A stretch of 64,000 nucleotides of DNA from Bacteroides pyogenes_A (GTDB taxonomy: Bacteria > Bacteroidota > Bacteroidia > Bacteroidales > Bacteroidaceae), in NCBI RefSeq assembly GCF_048595595.1, contig NZ_CP184347.1. The stretch is one strand, 5' to 3'. Below, piece after piece: positions 16,197-24,249 of this stretch. A program made the position numbers and the translations under genes. Each line of letters starts with the position of its first letter. The stretch's first letter is position 1. Under the pieces are notes generated by a model. It was given only the letters and a program-made list of their open reading frames with translations. It was not told the origin of the DNA and did not search any database.

Positions 16197-16489
16197 GAAA
16201 CAGAATATTTGCCTTTCATCAGTCTCACAAGACGCAAAACTCACTGCCGAAGAATAAAAAGGAGATGATACGACCGGTCGCACTTCAAAAAAGAAAATCA
16301 CGAAAGAAAGCTCACTTTCCCTCGCAAATGTGTACCTTTGCAGGTGATAATAGTGAGCGTTCTTTGGCTATTCAAAACAATGTGCCTCAAAGCACTCCGC
16401 TCATTTCTAAATCGTTACCTATCTATCCACCACTAAACGGTAACACTCTATTTCTCAATAAGATAGTTCGTGGGTGAAAAATCCCTAGT

Positions 16490-16533
16490 GGGAAACTTTT
16501 GAAACACTGAAGGGAGACTTTGGGAATATTGAA
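16490..16533. repeat. 22-bp tandem array, right half
   Basis: GGGAAACTTTTGAAACACTGAA (16490-16511) and the next unit GGGAGACTTTGGG from 16512 keep the 22-bp period and sequence of the array at 4996-5063. This is the evidence that the transposon split one array. Confidence 0.75.
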
Positions 16534-16535
16534 TA

Positions 16536-16730
16536 GCAGCAGCCGGAGCATCGGATAGCTGCTGTTGGTTAAGGAAGCGAACGTTCCCGGACAAAAGCTG
16601 TTCAATGACGGATATATTGGTAACAACCGGATGATGTTGAAAAGGGTATAGGCAGTGTAGATGGATTCGATGACGAATGTATCGGTAGCAGCTGTTTGTT
16701 AAGCAGGCGAACGGCTGTTACGGCGGAAAC
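16536..16730. repeat. degenerate 65-bp periodic repeat
   Basis: TTC(A/G)ATGACG(G/A)AT(A/G)TAT(T/C)GG starts at 16601 and again at 16666, 65 bp apart. GCTGTTGGTTAAGGAAGCGAACG at 16561 recurs with 4 changes at 16691, which is 130 bp. So at least three diverged 65-bp units are present upstream of the sirtuin gene. No coding sense is supported between 16492 and 16901. Confidence 0.6.
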
Positions 16731-16771
16731 GGATAAGGCGCAAAGTGTTTCTTTTTTCCGCCTTTTCTGTG

Positions 16772-16779
16772 TATATTTG
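16772..16779 (+). promoter_or_regulatory. -7 box upstream of the sirtuin gene
   Basis: TATATTTG matches TAnnTTTG and lies about 122 bp before ATG 16902. The leader would be long and a -33 is not evident. Confidence 0.4.
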
Positions 16780-16901
16780 TATGGTTTCGCGCCCGTGCTC
16801 CGGCAGAGGCGGTAAGCGTTCGACAGGTCAGCCTGCCGTGAAGGCGCGCGGAGCTTTGCGTGTAGAATGAATGTCGCAATAAATATGCAGGAGGATTGTT
16901 T

Positions 16902-17600
16902 ATGAAAAATCTGGTTGTTTTGTCGGGCGCGGGGATGAGCGCCGAGAGTGGAATAAGTACGTTTCGCGATGCGGGCGGATTGTGGGACCGTTATCCGGTG
17001 GAGCAGGTGGCGACGCCTGAGGGGTATGCCCGCGATCCGGCATTGGTGACTCGTTTTTACAACGAACGCCGGAAGCAGTTGCTCGAGGTGAAGCCGAACC
17101 GGGGGCATGAGCTGGTGGCGGAATTGGAGAAGGATTTCCGTGTGACGGTGGTGACGCAGAACGTGGATAATCTTCACGAAAAGGCGGGAAGCTCTCACGT
17201 CATTCATCTGCACGGCGAGCTGACGAAAGTGTGTTCGAGCCGCGACCCGTATAATCCGCGTTACGTGAAGGAACTGAAGCCTGAGGAGTATGAAGTGAAA
17301 ATAGGCGACCTTGCGGGCGACGGAACGCAACTGCGACCGTTCATCGTGTGGTTCGGCGAGGCTGTGCCCGAAATAGAGACTGCCATTCGTTATGTGGAGA
17401 AAGCCGACGTGTTCGTCATCATCGGCACGTCGCTCAATGTGTATCCCGCCGCCGGTCTGCTGCATTATGTCCCGCATGAAGCGGAGGTTTATCTCATCGA
17501 CCCTAAACCGGTGGATACGCATTCGTCGAGAAGGGTGCACGTGATAGCCAAAGGAGCTTCGGAAGGTATGGCGGAATTGAGGTCGATTCTGTTGCCATAG
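16902..17600 (+). CDS. Sir2-family NAD-dependent protein deacylase
   Basis: Sirtuin that removes acyl groups from lysines using NAD+. The ATG at 16902 gives MKNLVVLSGAGMSAESGIST, the NAD-binding GAGxSxxSG start; an upstream TTG is not needed. Other motifs are FRDAGGLWD, TQNVDNLHEKAG, the catalytic His in VIHLHGELT, and IGTSLNVYPAAGL. Y and R in RFYNERRKQL match the Y-x-x-R pair of sirtuins that prefer succinyl or malonyl lysine. Only one Cys is seen where four zinc-binding Cys are usual, so the small domain may be zinc-free. Length is 232 aa. It stands alone between the transposon and the convergent glycan operon. Confidence 0.9.
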   Translation: MKNLVVLSGAGMSAESGISTFRDAGGLWDRYPVEQVATPEGYARDPALVTRFYNERRKQLLEVKPNRGHELVAELEKDFRVTVVTQNVDNLHEKAGSSHVIHLHGELTKVCSSRDPYNPRYVKELKPEEYEVKIGDLAGDGTQLRPFIVWFGEAVPEIETAIRYVEKADVFVIIGTSLNVYPAAGLLHYVPHEAEVYLIDPKPVDTHSSRRVHVIAKGASEGMAELRSILLP

Positions 17601-17690
17601 AAAGGAATACTGCGGTTGAGGAACCTGGTGGGCGAGGCGATGCCTTTGATGTCTCCGCGTTGCGATAGAAGGAATGCTCCGTTTGAGGAT
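17591..17690. repeat. direct repeat spanning the sirtuin stop codon
   Basis: GTTGCCATAGAAAGGAATACTGCGG...TTGAGGA at 17591 recurs at 17659 as GTTGCGATAGAAGGAATGCTCCG...TTGAGGA. The offset is 67-68 bp with one base deleted. The first copy includes the sirtuin stop codon, as in the 3'-end repeat at 30908. Confidence 0.55.
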
Positions 17691-17752
17691 GTAGGAGCAA
17701 GGCTAAACCGGGTATTTGGAAAAGTAGATGAGCTTTTGCCGCCGAGCCTGCG

Positions 17753-18508
17753 CTACTTCCTTTTCACGATTGCCCGCAACACGAACCATGCGTGATGCGC
17801 CAGCGTGCTCGCCCATCCGTAGTGTTTCACCATGATGTGGAAACGTTCTTTTAGCGAAGCGCGGCGGTTGCGGGTAGTCATTCCTTCGTCGAGGTAATCG
17901 ACTATGATGACGTGCGTATGATGCAGCAGTCGGGCTTTCTTCATGATGCGGATGCACCAGTCTACGTCGGCAGAGAAGCGATACTTCAGGTCGTACGACT
18001 CCGCCAGCGCGCGTTTCGGGAAAAAGGCCTGGTGGCAAACCACCATTCCCTGCTTGAAACTTCTCCATGTAAGCCGTTCGGGAGCCGACAGACGGCGCAT
18101 GTGCAGGAAATTCCGGTTCGCGTCTACAATGGCGGTTTCTCCATACAACACATCGGGCAACGCTCCGTCGGGCAGGCTGTCCGCCATCTCTTGCAGCGTA
18201 TGCTCCGAATGAAAACAGTCGCCCGCGTTCAGGAAACAGAGATAGTCTCCGTGCGCAAGGGCGATTCCTTTGTTCATCGCGTCATACAGGCCTTTGTCCG
18301 GCTCGCTTACCACGGTCTGTATCCGCTCCCGGTATTTCTCTATCAAGGCGAGGGTATTGTCTTTCGAAGCCCCGTCTACGATGATGTACTCCACGTGCGG
18401 ATACGTCTGCGACATTACGCTCCGTATGGTCGGTTCCAGCACCTGTCCGGCATTGTAGGTCACCGTGATGATGGAGAATATGGGGGCTGTCGTCCGGTTG
18501 TCACTCAT
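17753..18508 (-). CDS. family 2 glycosyltransferase
   Basis: A 251-residue GT-A enzyme. It shows FSIITVTYNAGQVLEPTIRS, IVDGASKDNTL, the DxD-like region DYLCFLNAGDC, and a FSADVDWCIRI segment matching the acceptor-side acid. It transfers a sugar from a nucleotide donor to a glycan intermediate at the cytoplasmic face; donor and acceptor are unknown. Similar proteins are annotated WcaA-like. It is last in the minus-strand glycan operon, and its start overlaps the end of the family 4 gene by 8 bp. The 152 bp after it hold no gene apart from the sirtuin-end repeat. Confidence 0.88.
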   Translation of the reverse strand: MSDNRTTAPIFSIITVTYNAGQVLEPTIRSVMSQTYPHVEYIIVDGASKDNTLALIEKYRERIQTVVSEPDKGLYDAMNKGIALAHGDYLCFLNAGDCFHSEHTLQEMADSLPDGALPDVLYGETAIVDANRNFLHMRRLSAPERLTWRSFKQGMVVCHQAFFPKRALAESYDLKYRFSADVDWCIRIMKKARLLHHTHVIIVDYLDEGMTTRNRRASLKERFHIMVKHYGWASTLAHHAWFVLRAIVKRK

Positions 18509-19766
18509 GTTGTCCCGTTATTTGGTTGTATATGTTGATGTACTTTTTGGCTATCGCGCTTTCCGAATAGTTGGCCATTGCTTTCCGGCATGTCTGTGCG
18601 GAGAGTTCGGCGTAGTCCTTCTCCGTCAATACCCAGTGAATGCCGTTGGCGAAGTCCTCCGCCGATTTGTATTGCGCCACGTATCCGTTGTGCAGGTGGT
18701 CTATCATCTCGGGGATGCCTCCCGTGTCGAATCCTACGCAGGGTACGCCGCACGCCATGGCTTCCATAATCATGTTGGGCAGGTTTTCTTCGAGCGAAGG
18801 GGTGACGAAGAGGTCGACGGCATTGTAGATATCCACCAGCTCGTGCTCGTTCTTCACATACGGCAATGCGTGTACGCGGAAAGGGAGCAGGTCTTGAAGT
18901 TCTTCCGACCGGTTGCCGAATGCAACGACATTCAGCGACTCCTTCCATTCGGGATGCTGTTCGGCCAGCAGCTTGCACGATTCGATCAGATAGTCTATCC
19001 CTTTTCGTTTGTCGGTAATCTTTACGGAACCGAAAAGGAGCAGTTTCCCTTCTGAAGGAAGGTTGCATCTGCGGCGGGCTTCTTTCTTATCGTGCGGCTT
19101 GAACAAATTCGTATTGATGGCGTTCGGAATGCTGACAATGCGATGACCTGCGAGCAGTGCGCTCGCTTTTGCTTTCTCTTCGAGCCAACGGCTGCATGCG
19201 ACGAATGTGACGGGAGCCGCTTCGTACAGCTTTTTCTTTTTCCGGAATATGCGTGTCGACAAGTCTTTCCTGCTTCCTCCTCCGTATAGGAAAGGGCAGT
19301 GCCGGCATTCTTCTTCATAACGGGTGCATTCGCGGGCATGGTGGCAGATTCCCGTGCAGGGCCACATGTCGTGCATCGTCCACACTACCGCCTTTCCCGT
19401 TTCCAATATGCTGCGAATATCGGTCAGCGCAAGCATCCCTTGATTGATCCAGTGCAGATGAATGATGTCGGCTTGCTGAAACTCCGGCAGCGAAGTGATG
19501 TCCGTACCCGTATTGGCGATGCTCACCGCAAAAAGGTTGTTTCGCCGGAAGCGGTTGGCTTTCCAGATCACGACGCGTTCCCACACAAACCGCCATACTT
19601 GCAACCAATTGCGGTTAATCTCCACCACACTGGGGCGGTCGGTCTGCTTGTCGCGTACCAGCATTTTGGCTTTTACGCCGTTGTTCTTCAGCGCTTCCAG
19701 CAGACGACCGGCAGCTACCGCCGCGCCGCCTGTCCGTTCGGACGTATTGATGATGAGTACCCTCAT
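18501..19766 (-). CDS. family 4 glycosyltransferase
   Basis: GT-B fold transferase of 421 residues from ATG 19766 (MRVLIINTSERTGGAAVAAG). The longer frame upstream overlaps the preceding gene and lacks family sequence. Residues 1-180 form the acceptor domain, with ADIIHLHWINQGML and WTMHDMWPCTGICHH. Residues about 230-400 form the donor domain with GSVKITDKRKGIDYLIE and the glycogen-phosphorylase-type Glu in TPSLEENLPNMIMEAMACG, then PCVGFDTGGIPEMI. A Cys-rich stretch (CTGICHHARECTRYEEECRHC) is typical of a subgroup of these enzymes. It overlaps the family 2 gene downstream and is separated from the upstream gene by 56 bp. Confidence 0.9.
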   Translation of the reverse strand: MRVLIINTSERTGGAAVAAGRLLEALKNNGVKAKMLVRDKQTDRPSVVEINRNWLQVWRFVWERVVIWKANRFRRNNLFAVSIANTGTDITSLPEFQQADIIHLHWINQGMLALTDIRSILETGKAVVWTMHDMWPCTGICHHARECTRYEEECRHCPFLYGGGSRKDLSTRIFRKKKKLYEAAPVTFVACSRWLEEKAKASALLAGHRIVSIPNAINTNLFKPHDKKEARRRCNLPSEGKLLLFGSVKITDKRKGIDYLIESCKLLAEQHPEWKESLNVVAFGNRSEELQDLLPFRVHALPYVKNEHELVDIYNAVDLFVTPSLEENLPNMIMEAMACGVPCVGFDTGGIPEMIDHLHNGYVAQYKSAEDFANGIHWVLTEKDYAELSAQTCRKAMANYSESAIAKKYINIYNQITGQHE

Positions 19767-19822
19767 AATGTTCGGAAGAAAGTTTAGGCAAAAGTACTCT
19801 TTTTTATGCTTAATAGCGTTTT

Positions 19823-20737
19823 TTACGCCCCGAAATCTCCTTTCAGCGTTCGTTTTATTCTCCTGATGGCTTTGGGCAGGAACGAATTGGTGCGGTGGTA
19901 GTAGCGGGCGAACACCCTCCGGGCTTCCTTGTTCTCTTCCACCTGAAGCAGTTTCTCTACCGGCAAAGGCTGCATCCAAAGGTCGGAGTCGTATAGTCCT
20001 TCACTTCCGCAGTGCGTTCCGCTGCCGTCGAACCCGATGTTCCGTACCAGAGAGCGACCGGTATTGAGCGATAGCACATCGGCAAGAAACAGGCTGGCGT
20101 TCCAGCGGATGGCCCATGAATTGTTTTTCCCTTCTATCTGCCTGCGCAACATGCGTGTAAACCCGTACGTACCGCCGAAGTCGAACGTGCGGGTGAGCTT
20201 CCGCTCTTCCAGTTGGCGGAGCAGTTCTTTCCCGTCGGGGTTGAAGAGCCGCCACGCTCTTTCCCAGGTTCCCCATCCCCAGCTTCCCGTCCATTTGATA
20301 TAGAACGTATCGGGCAGCGAAGGTTCTTTGGTGAAATCGCAGGCCTGTATATGTCCCACGCGCGGTTCGTCCCGATAGGTTTCCAGCGCGTCGTTCATGA
20401 ATTGCAGGAAGTAGGGCGCCACGATTAAGTCGTCTTCCAGCACGATGACCCGTCCGAAGCGTTTCACCTGTGTCGTCACCCCGTCTATTACGTTCTTTGC
20501 CAAGCCCCAATTTTCTGTCCGCTCGATGATAGTGACCGACGCGAATCCGTCGATGCTGCGAATGAACTGACGAGTGGCTTCCACCGCTTCGCGGTTTTCC
20601 GGCGCGCGTGCGGCGTCGGAGTAGACGAACAGCATGCTTTGTGCCGCCGGAGCGTTTGCTTTCAGGGCGGCAATGCAACGGCGCGTATGTTCGGGGCGGT
20701 TGTAGACAAACAGCAGGATGGGAGATAGAGTCGTCAT
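19823..20737 (-). CDS. glycosyltransferase (GT-A, sugar transferase-like)
   Basis: A 304-residue GT-A protein. It begins LSPILLFVYNRPEHTRRCIAA, then IIERTENWGLAKNVIDGV, the acidic metal-binding motif VIVLEDDLIVAPYFLQFMN (EDD in place of DxD), and WTGSWGWGTWERAW. This pattern is common in Bacteroidales surface-glycan clusters and resembles GnT I-like and GT2 transferases. No donor can be named. The start overlaps the preceding gene by 4 bp, so it is translated in step with it. The GC-rich, chromosome-like base composition is unlike the transposon cargo. Confidence 0.85.
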   Translation of the reverse strand: MTTLSPILLFVYNRPEHTRRCIAALKANAPAAQSMLFVYSDAARAPENREAVEATRQFIRSIDGFASVTIIERTENWGLAKNVIDGVTTQVKRFGRVIVLEDDLIVAPYFLQFMNDALETYRDEPRVGHIQACDFTKEPSLPDTFYIKWTGSWGWGTWERAWRLFNPDGKELLRQLEERKLTRTFDFGGTYGFTRMLRRQIEGKNNSWAIRWNASLFLADVLSLNTGRSLVRNIGFDGSGTHCGSEGLYDSDLWMQPLPVEKLLQVEENKEARRVFARYYHRTNSFLPKAIRRIKRTLKGDFGA

Positions 20738-21708
20738 CGGTTTTTATATTTCGGGTTCGACAAAGTGGATTCTTCGTTTTTGCCTTCATCGGAGCAGGAC
20801 GACGGAAGCTCTGCCTGCCGTATGAAGTGAGGAGAGGGTTGACGCACGGCTTTCCGCACCTGCATGATTGCTCTGCTCCGGAGAAGCAGTTCACCGCTGA
20901 TGGAGAGAAAGGCTCCGGCATTGGAGAACTCCCCTTTGACGAGCGCTTCCGCCGCTTTTTTTATTCCTGCCAGCACTCCGTATCCGAAAGCTTTCCCAAG
21001 AGAATGGTTGATGTTGGCATACTCCGAAAGCAGATACACTTGTTCGGAGCGGAGAAAGGCCTTGCGGGTGACTTCTCTGTATTCGCGGTCGTGGCAACCG
21101 CATACGGTAGGCACGTAGCCTGTCCGGTAACCGTGGAAGCTGAGGCGGTTGATGTAGTCTTTGTCTTCGCCGTAATGATAAAACAGCGAAGAGAAACCGC
21201 CTACGGTGCGTAGCACATCGGCCGGAATCATCCAGAAAGCGGCATTGACGAAGGGGACGTCGGTTATTTTTTCTTCTTTGGGCAAATCTTCTAAGGAGAA
21301 AATCCGGGCGTATTGGGCGAATCCCGGATCGGGTTTGTCGCCGTTGCCCGTCAGATGAACGGGAGAGAGTATGCCGTATGCCGGTTGACGGCGGAGCATC
21401 CGTGCCAGTGTCCCGATTGTCTTTTTATCTACCCAGGCGTCTTGATTCAGCAGAAAAACAGCATCGTACCCTTCTTCGAGAGCAATCTTCATGCCGATGT
21501 TGTTGGCTTTCCCGAACCCCAGATTCTTCGGGCTGCGTATGAGGCGAACCTCCGGATAGCGGGCGGCTATCAACTCCGGCGTGCGGTCGTGCGAAGCGTT
21601 GTCTATCACCACCACGTCGGCGGGGTGTTCGCTTTCGCGGATGCTTCCCAGACATCGGTCTATCCAGCGTTCGAAGTTGTACGATACGATGATTGCGAGT
21701 ATTCTCAT
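20734..21708 (-). CDS. family 2 glycosyltransferase, rhamnosyltransferase-like
   Basis: A 324-residue GT-A enzyme with ILAIIVSYNFERWIDRCLGS, VVVIDNASHDRTPELI, LGFGKANNIGMK, the DxD-like FLLNQDAWVD, and the later FYHYGEDKDYINR acid pair. This set is characteristic of WbbL/rhamnosyltransferase-type GT2 proteins. C-terminal residues 290-324 are Ser- and charge-rich and not conserved. It overlaps the downstream transferase by 4 bp. It probably adds a sugar to a lipid-linked glycan before the Wzx-type flippase encoded upstream moves it out. Confidence 0.88.
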   Translation of the reverse strand: MRILAIIVSYNFERWIDRCLGSIRESEHPADVVVIDNASHDRTPELIAARYPEVRLIRSPKNLGFGKANNIGMKIALEEGYDAVFLLNQDAWVDKKTIGTLARMLRRQPAYGILSPVHLTGNGDKPDPGFAQYARIFSLEDLPKEEKITDVPFVNAAFWMIPADVLRTVGGFSSLFYHYGEDKDYINRLSFHGYRTGYVPTVCGCHDREYREVTRKAFLRSEQVYLLSEYANINHSLGKAFGYGVLAGIKKAAEALVKGEFSNAGAFLSISGELLLRSRAIMQVRKAVRQPSPHFIRQAELPSSCSDEGKNEESTLSNPKYKNR

Positions 21709-21724
21709 TTTTCTTTTTTCGTTG

Positions 21725-22726
21725 TTAGAATCTTATTTTTTGCCACAGAGCGGTTTGCAGGTCTTTCAGCTTCTTGCGCGCGCTGATTCTCGGAATGCCG
21801 GTGTAGAAAGCGGCTTTTTTCCAAAAGGCTTTTTCGTCGGCAATGAGAGGTTGCTTGCGTAAGAGCCGGTAAAGATAATACAGCCCGCGCTTCTTCTCGT
21901 AAGGCAGATGCCATACGGCAAGCGATTCGTCACCCTCTTTCACATTGTTGAATCGGGGGGAAGTCCACATACGTTTGGTGTATCGGTTGGCAATGTCGTT
22001 GCGGATGTGGAGGCGCTCTGCCAATACGCTGAAGAACAAAGCCTCTTCATTCAGCTTCGGGCGTGCATCGGCAAAGAGTTGCAGGTTGTATTCCCAAAGC
22101 GGGCGGTAAGCTTCATTCACCGCTTTCACCTTGTCGCCGCGAAGAACGATGAACTCTCCGCCGTAATAGTACAGCGGAGTCGAGGGCTTCTCGCCGTAGC
22201 AGGCTTCGTAAAGCTCGTTCATCTCTTTCAGCGTGATGCCGTTCATCATGGTCCCGGCATCGGTTGTAAACTCGTACAGTGCGCTTCCGCAGGCGGAGGC
22301 TTCTTCAAACAAAGGCGTCAGTGAGGTGGTGCACAGACAATCGGCATCGCATATCAGCAGGTTGTCGGCCGCCTGCATCCGCCCGCCCATATATTGCCAT
22401 ATATCGTACAGGTAAAACTGGTTTCTCCATGCTTTGTACCATCCTTTTGGGGGGATGCACCGGTAAGGAAGGCGAACGATTTCGACATCGAGCCCGGCAA
22501 ACAGTTCGTCCAGATAATGAGGCAATTGCTCTACGTTGGTGAAGAACAGCAGCTTCGCGTCCGGGTTGTAATGTCTGAACGTGGTAAAGAACGGAACCTG
22601 TATCTGCATGTAGATGGAATGCACCAGCTCCGAATCTCCGGTTTTTCCGGCTTGCGGATAGAAACTGGCTTCCTCTTTCGATTCTTTGTAAAACCAGGTG
22701 GCGATGTAGTTCTGAACGGTTGGCAT
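21725..22726 (-). CDS. glycosyltransferase-like protein, GT-A type, substrate unknown
   Basis: A 333-residue protein. The N-terminal half has a nucleotide-sugar-transferase look: RHYNPDAKLLFFTNVEQ, VEIVRLPYRCIPPKGW, YKAWRNQFYLYDIW and the DxD-type DNLLICDADCLC. A YYYGGEFIVLRGDK segment follows. Hydrophobic strands alternate with acidic loops as in GT-A folds, but no family can be named with confidence. Position in the operon between the flippase gene and the GT2 gene supports a role in glycan assembly. The C-terminus (about 280-333) is basic, which may help membrane contact. Confidence 0.65.
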   Translation of the reverse strand: MPTVQNYIATWFYKESKEEASFYPQAGKTGDSELVHSIYMQIQVPFFTTFRHYNPDAKLLFFTNVEQLPHYLDELFAGLDVEIVRLPYRCIPPKGWYKAWRNQFYLYDIWQYMGGRMQAADNLLICDADCLCTTSLTPLFEEASACGSALYEFTTDAGTMMNGITLKEMNELYEACYGEKPSTPLYYYGGEFIVLRGDKVKAVNEAYRPLWEYNLQLFADARPKLNEEALFFSVLAERLHIRNDIANRYTKRMWTSPRFNNVKEGDESLAVWHLPYEKKRGLYYLYRLLRKQPLIADEKAFWKKAAFYTGIPRISARKKLKDLQTALWQKIRF

Positions 22727-22799
22727 GGCTTTTCCTTTCTTCTTTTACTGATTGATTGAATGGAACCGGAGCTCGAGCGGGTCGTTCCGGTTCGTTAAT

Positions 22800-24245
22800 T
22801 TATACCGGGCTTTTCCGGCGGATGTAGGCTATTACCTCTCTGAAGATGGCTGCATGGCTTATCCACATGACGAATGTGTAGATGGCGGCCGCCGTCAGTA
22901 TTTTAGCTCCCAGCATCAGGTATCTGTTGCCGATGGACAGCGTGATATAATAGGTGGCAATCATCGTGGCGGCGGCAATCAGCGCGAACGGAAGAATGTC
23001 TTTCATCGCTTTCCATACGCTGAGCCCGGTGAGTTTCCATACGAAATATTGCCAGACGCTCAGCCATCCCACATTGATGAGCACAAACAAGAGGATCATT
23101 GTTTGAAGGCCGTAGGAGTGGGCGGCAAGCATCACGCCTAACTGAAGGAGGCTCAGCGCGATGGTATTCCACATGTAAATATCGGATTTCCCTTTGCTGA
23201 GGATCAGATTCGAATAGAGGTTCGTGACGGGAACGAATGCGCCCCATAGACAAAGCGCTTGAAGAACGGGGATACAGGCAGCCCACTTCTCGGTGATGGT
23301 GATGATGATGAACTCTTCCGAAATTAGCGCCAGTCCGAACATGGCGGGAAAAGACAGGAAGGCGGTAAAGCGCAACATCTTCCGCAGCACGTTCTGCTGC
23401 CGCTCGTTGTCGTTGGATACTTCAGCGAGTACGGGTTGCGCGACGCTGTTTACCATGCCTCCGATCAGTGAGAACCCCATCGCTGTCCATTTGTTCGACT
23501 GGGTGTAGGTCCCCACTTCCGCTTTCGAATAGAAGCGTCCCAGTATGGTGGAAAGCAGGTTGTTGTTGATTTGAAGGAAGATGTTCGTCACAAGAATCTT
23601 GCTGCTGAATCCGAACATCTCTTTAATCGGGCGGAAGTCTATTTTGAAAGTTGGCCTCCACGGAGAGAAGTACCAGAAGCAAAGGTTGATGGTTCCGATA
23701 TAGACGAGGCTTTGTGTGGCGATGCCCCAATAAGACATTCCGTGGTATGCCATCAGGATGCCGACCGTTCCCGACAGGATGAGGGAAGGAATCTGTGAGA
23801 TGGCTTTCTGCTTCACCATCAGATTCCGGAATAAGTAGGCGCTGTGCGCTGTGGCGGAACTTGAAAAAACAAAACCCAGAAACAGGTAGCGGGAAAGCGG
23901 AACCAGTTCGGGGGCTTTGAAGAAGCGGGCTATCAGCGGAGCGGAGAAGAACAGCACGATGTACATCCCTGTTCCCATGAGCAGGCTGAACCAAAAGACA
24001 GCGTTGTAATCTTCGTGGGTAATGTTTCGCTTATTGGCGAGGGCGGCGGTGAATCCGCTTTCCTGAAGCGTGTTTGCCACAGCCATAAAGATGGCAAGCA
24101 CGCCGATCATTCCGTAGTCGGTATCGTCCAGCAGGCGGGCAAGAACAATACCGAAGAGAAGATTTAGCAATTGCTGAACGCCGTTGCTGAATCCTCCCCA
24201 GAAGAGTCCTCTGGCTGTTTTTTGTTTCAGTGACTGTTCCGTCAT
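22800..24245 (-). CDS. Wzx/WzxC-type polysaccharide flippase
   Basis: A 481-residue polytopic membrane protein of the MOP exporter superfamily. The start KQKTARGLFWGGFSNGVQQLLNLLFGIVLARLLDDTDYGMIG is typical of the polysaccharide transporter branch (WzxC, TagO-linked and teichuronic acid exporters). About 12-14 hydrophobic segments can be counted along the chain, for example GTGMYIVLFFSAPLI and LGVMLAAHSYGL. It would move a lipid-linked repeat unit across the inner membrane. It starts 4 bp after the metG stop, so it sits in one transcript with metG and the glycosyltransferases. The sugar carried is unknown. Confidence 0.88.
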   Translation of the reverse strand: MTEQSLKQKTARGLFWGGFSNGVQQLLNLLFGIVLARLLDDTDYGMIGVLAIFMAVANTLQESGFTAALANKRNITHEDYNAVFWFSLLMGTGMYIVLFFSAPLIARFFKAPELVPLSRYLFLGFVFSSSATAHSAYLFRNLMVKQKAISQIPSLILSGTVGILMAYHGMSYWGIATQSLVYIGTINLCFWYFSPWRPTFKIDFRPIKEMFGFSSKILVTNIFLQINNNLLSTILGRFYSKAEVGTYTQSNKWTAMGFSLIGGMVNSVAQPVLAEVSNDNERQQNVLRKMLRFTAFLSFPAMFGLALISEEFIIITITEKWAACIPVLQALCLWGAFVPVTNLYSNLILSKGKSDIYMWNTIALSLLQLGVMLAAHSYGLQTMILLFVLINVGWLSVWQYFVWKLTGLSVWKAMKDILPFALIAAATMIATYYITLSIGNRYLMLGAKILTAAAIYTFVMWISHAAIFREVIAYIRRKSPV

Positions 24246-24249
24246 TTCG

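Larger units (their letters stand above)
5057..16491 (+). mobile_element. mobilizable transposon, about 11.4 kb
   Basis: An integrated element inferred from gene content (two tyrosine recombinases, two excisionase-like HTH proteins, primase, DUF3408, MobC-like protein, relaxase) and from its ends. CTAGTGG occurs at 5057-5063 and 16485-16491. Removing the DNA between the copies restores an uninterrupted 22-bp repeat array: the unit cut at 5063 continues as GAAACTTTTG at 16492. No conjugation (mating-pore) genes are present, so it must rely on a helper element. The layout is like NBU or Tn4555-type elements of Bacteroides. The cargo lies between the recombinases and the HTH genes and is more AT-rich than the chromosome. 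Confidence 0.75.

Noticed and set aside
5349..16341. GTANNTTTGC, the CTnDOT attachment core, at 5349-5358 and at 16332-16341
   Set aside because: The motif also contains the TAnnTTTG promoter box, which occurs by design before many genes. The left copy lies 18 bp from the recombinase start, and these positions do not restore the 22-bp array, unlike CTAGTGG at 5057/16485.
4738..16475. GTTCGTGGGT at 4738-4747 and 16466-16475 as attachment repeats
   Set aside because: A 10-bp match can occur by chance; using it would leave the broken 22-bp array unexplained.
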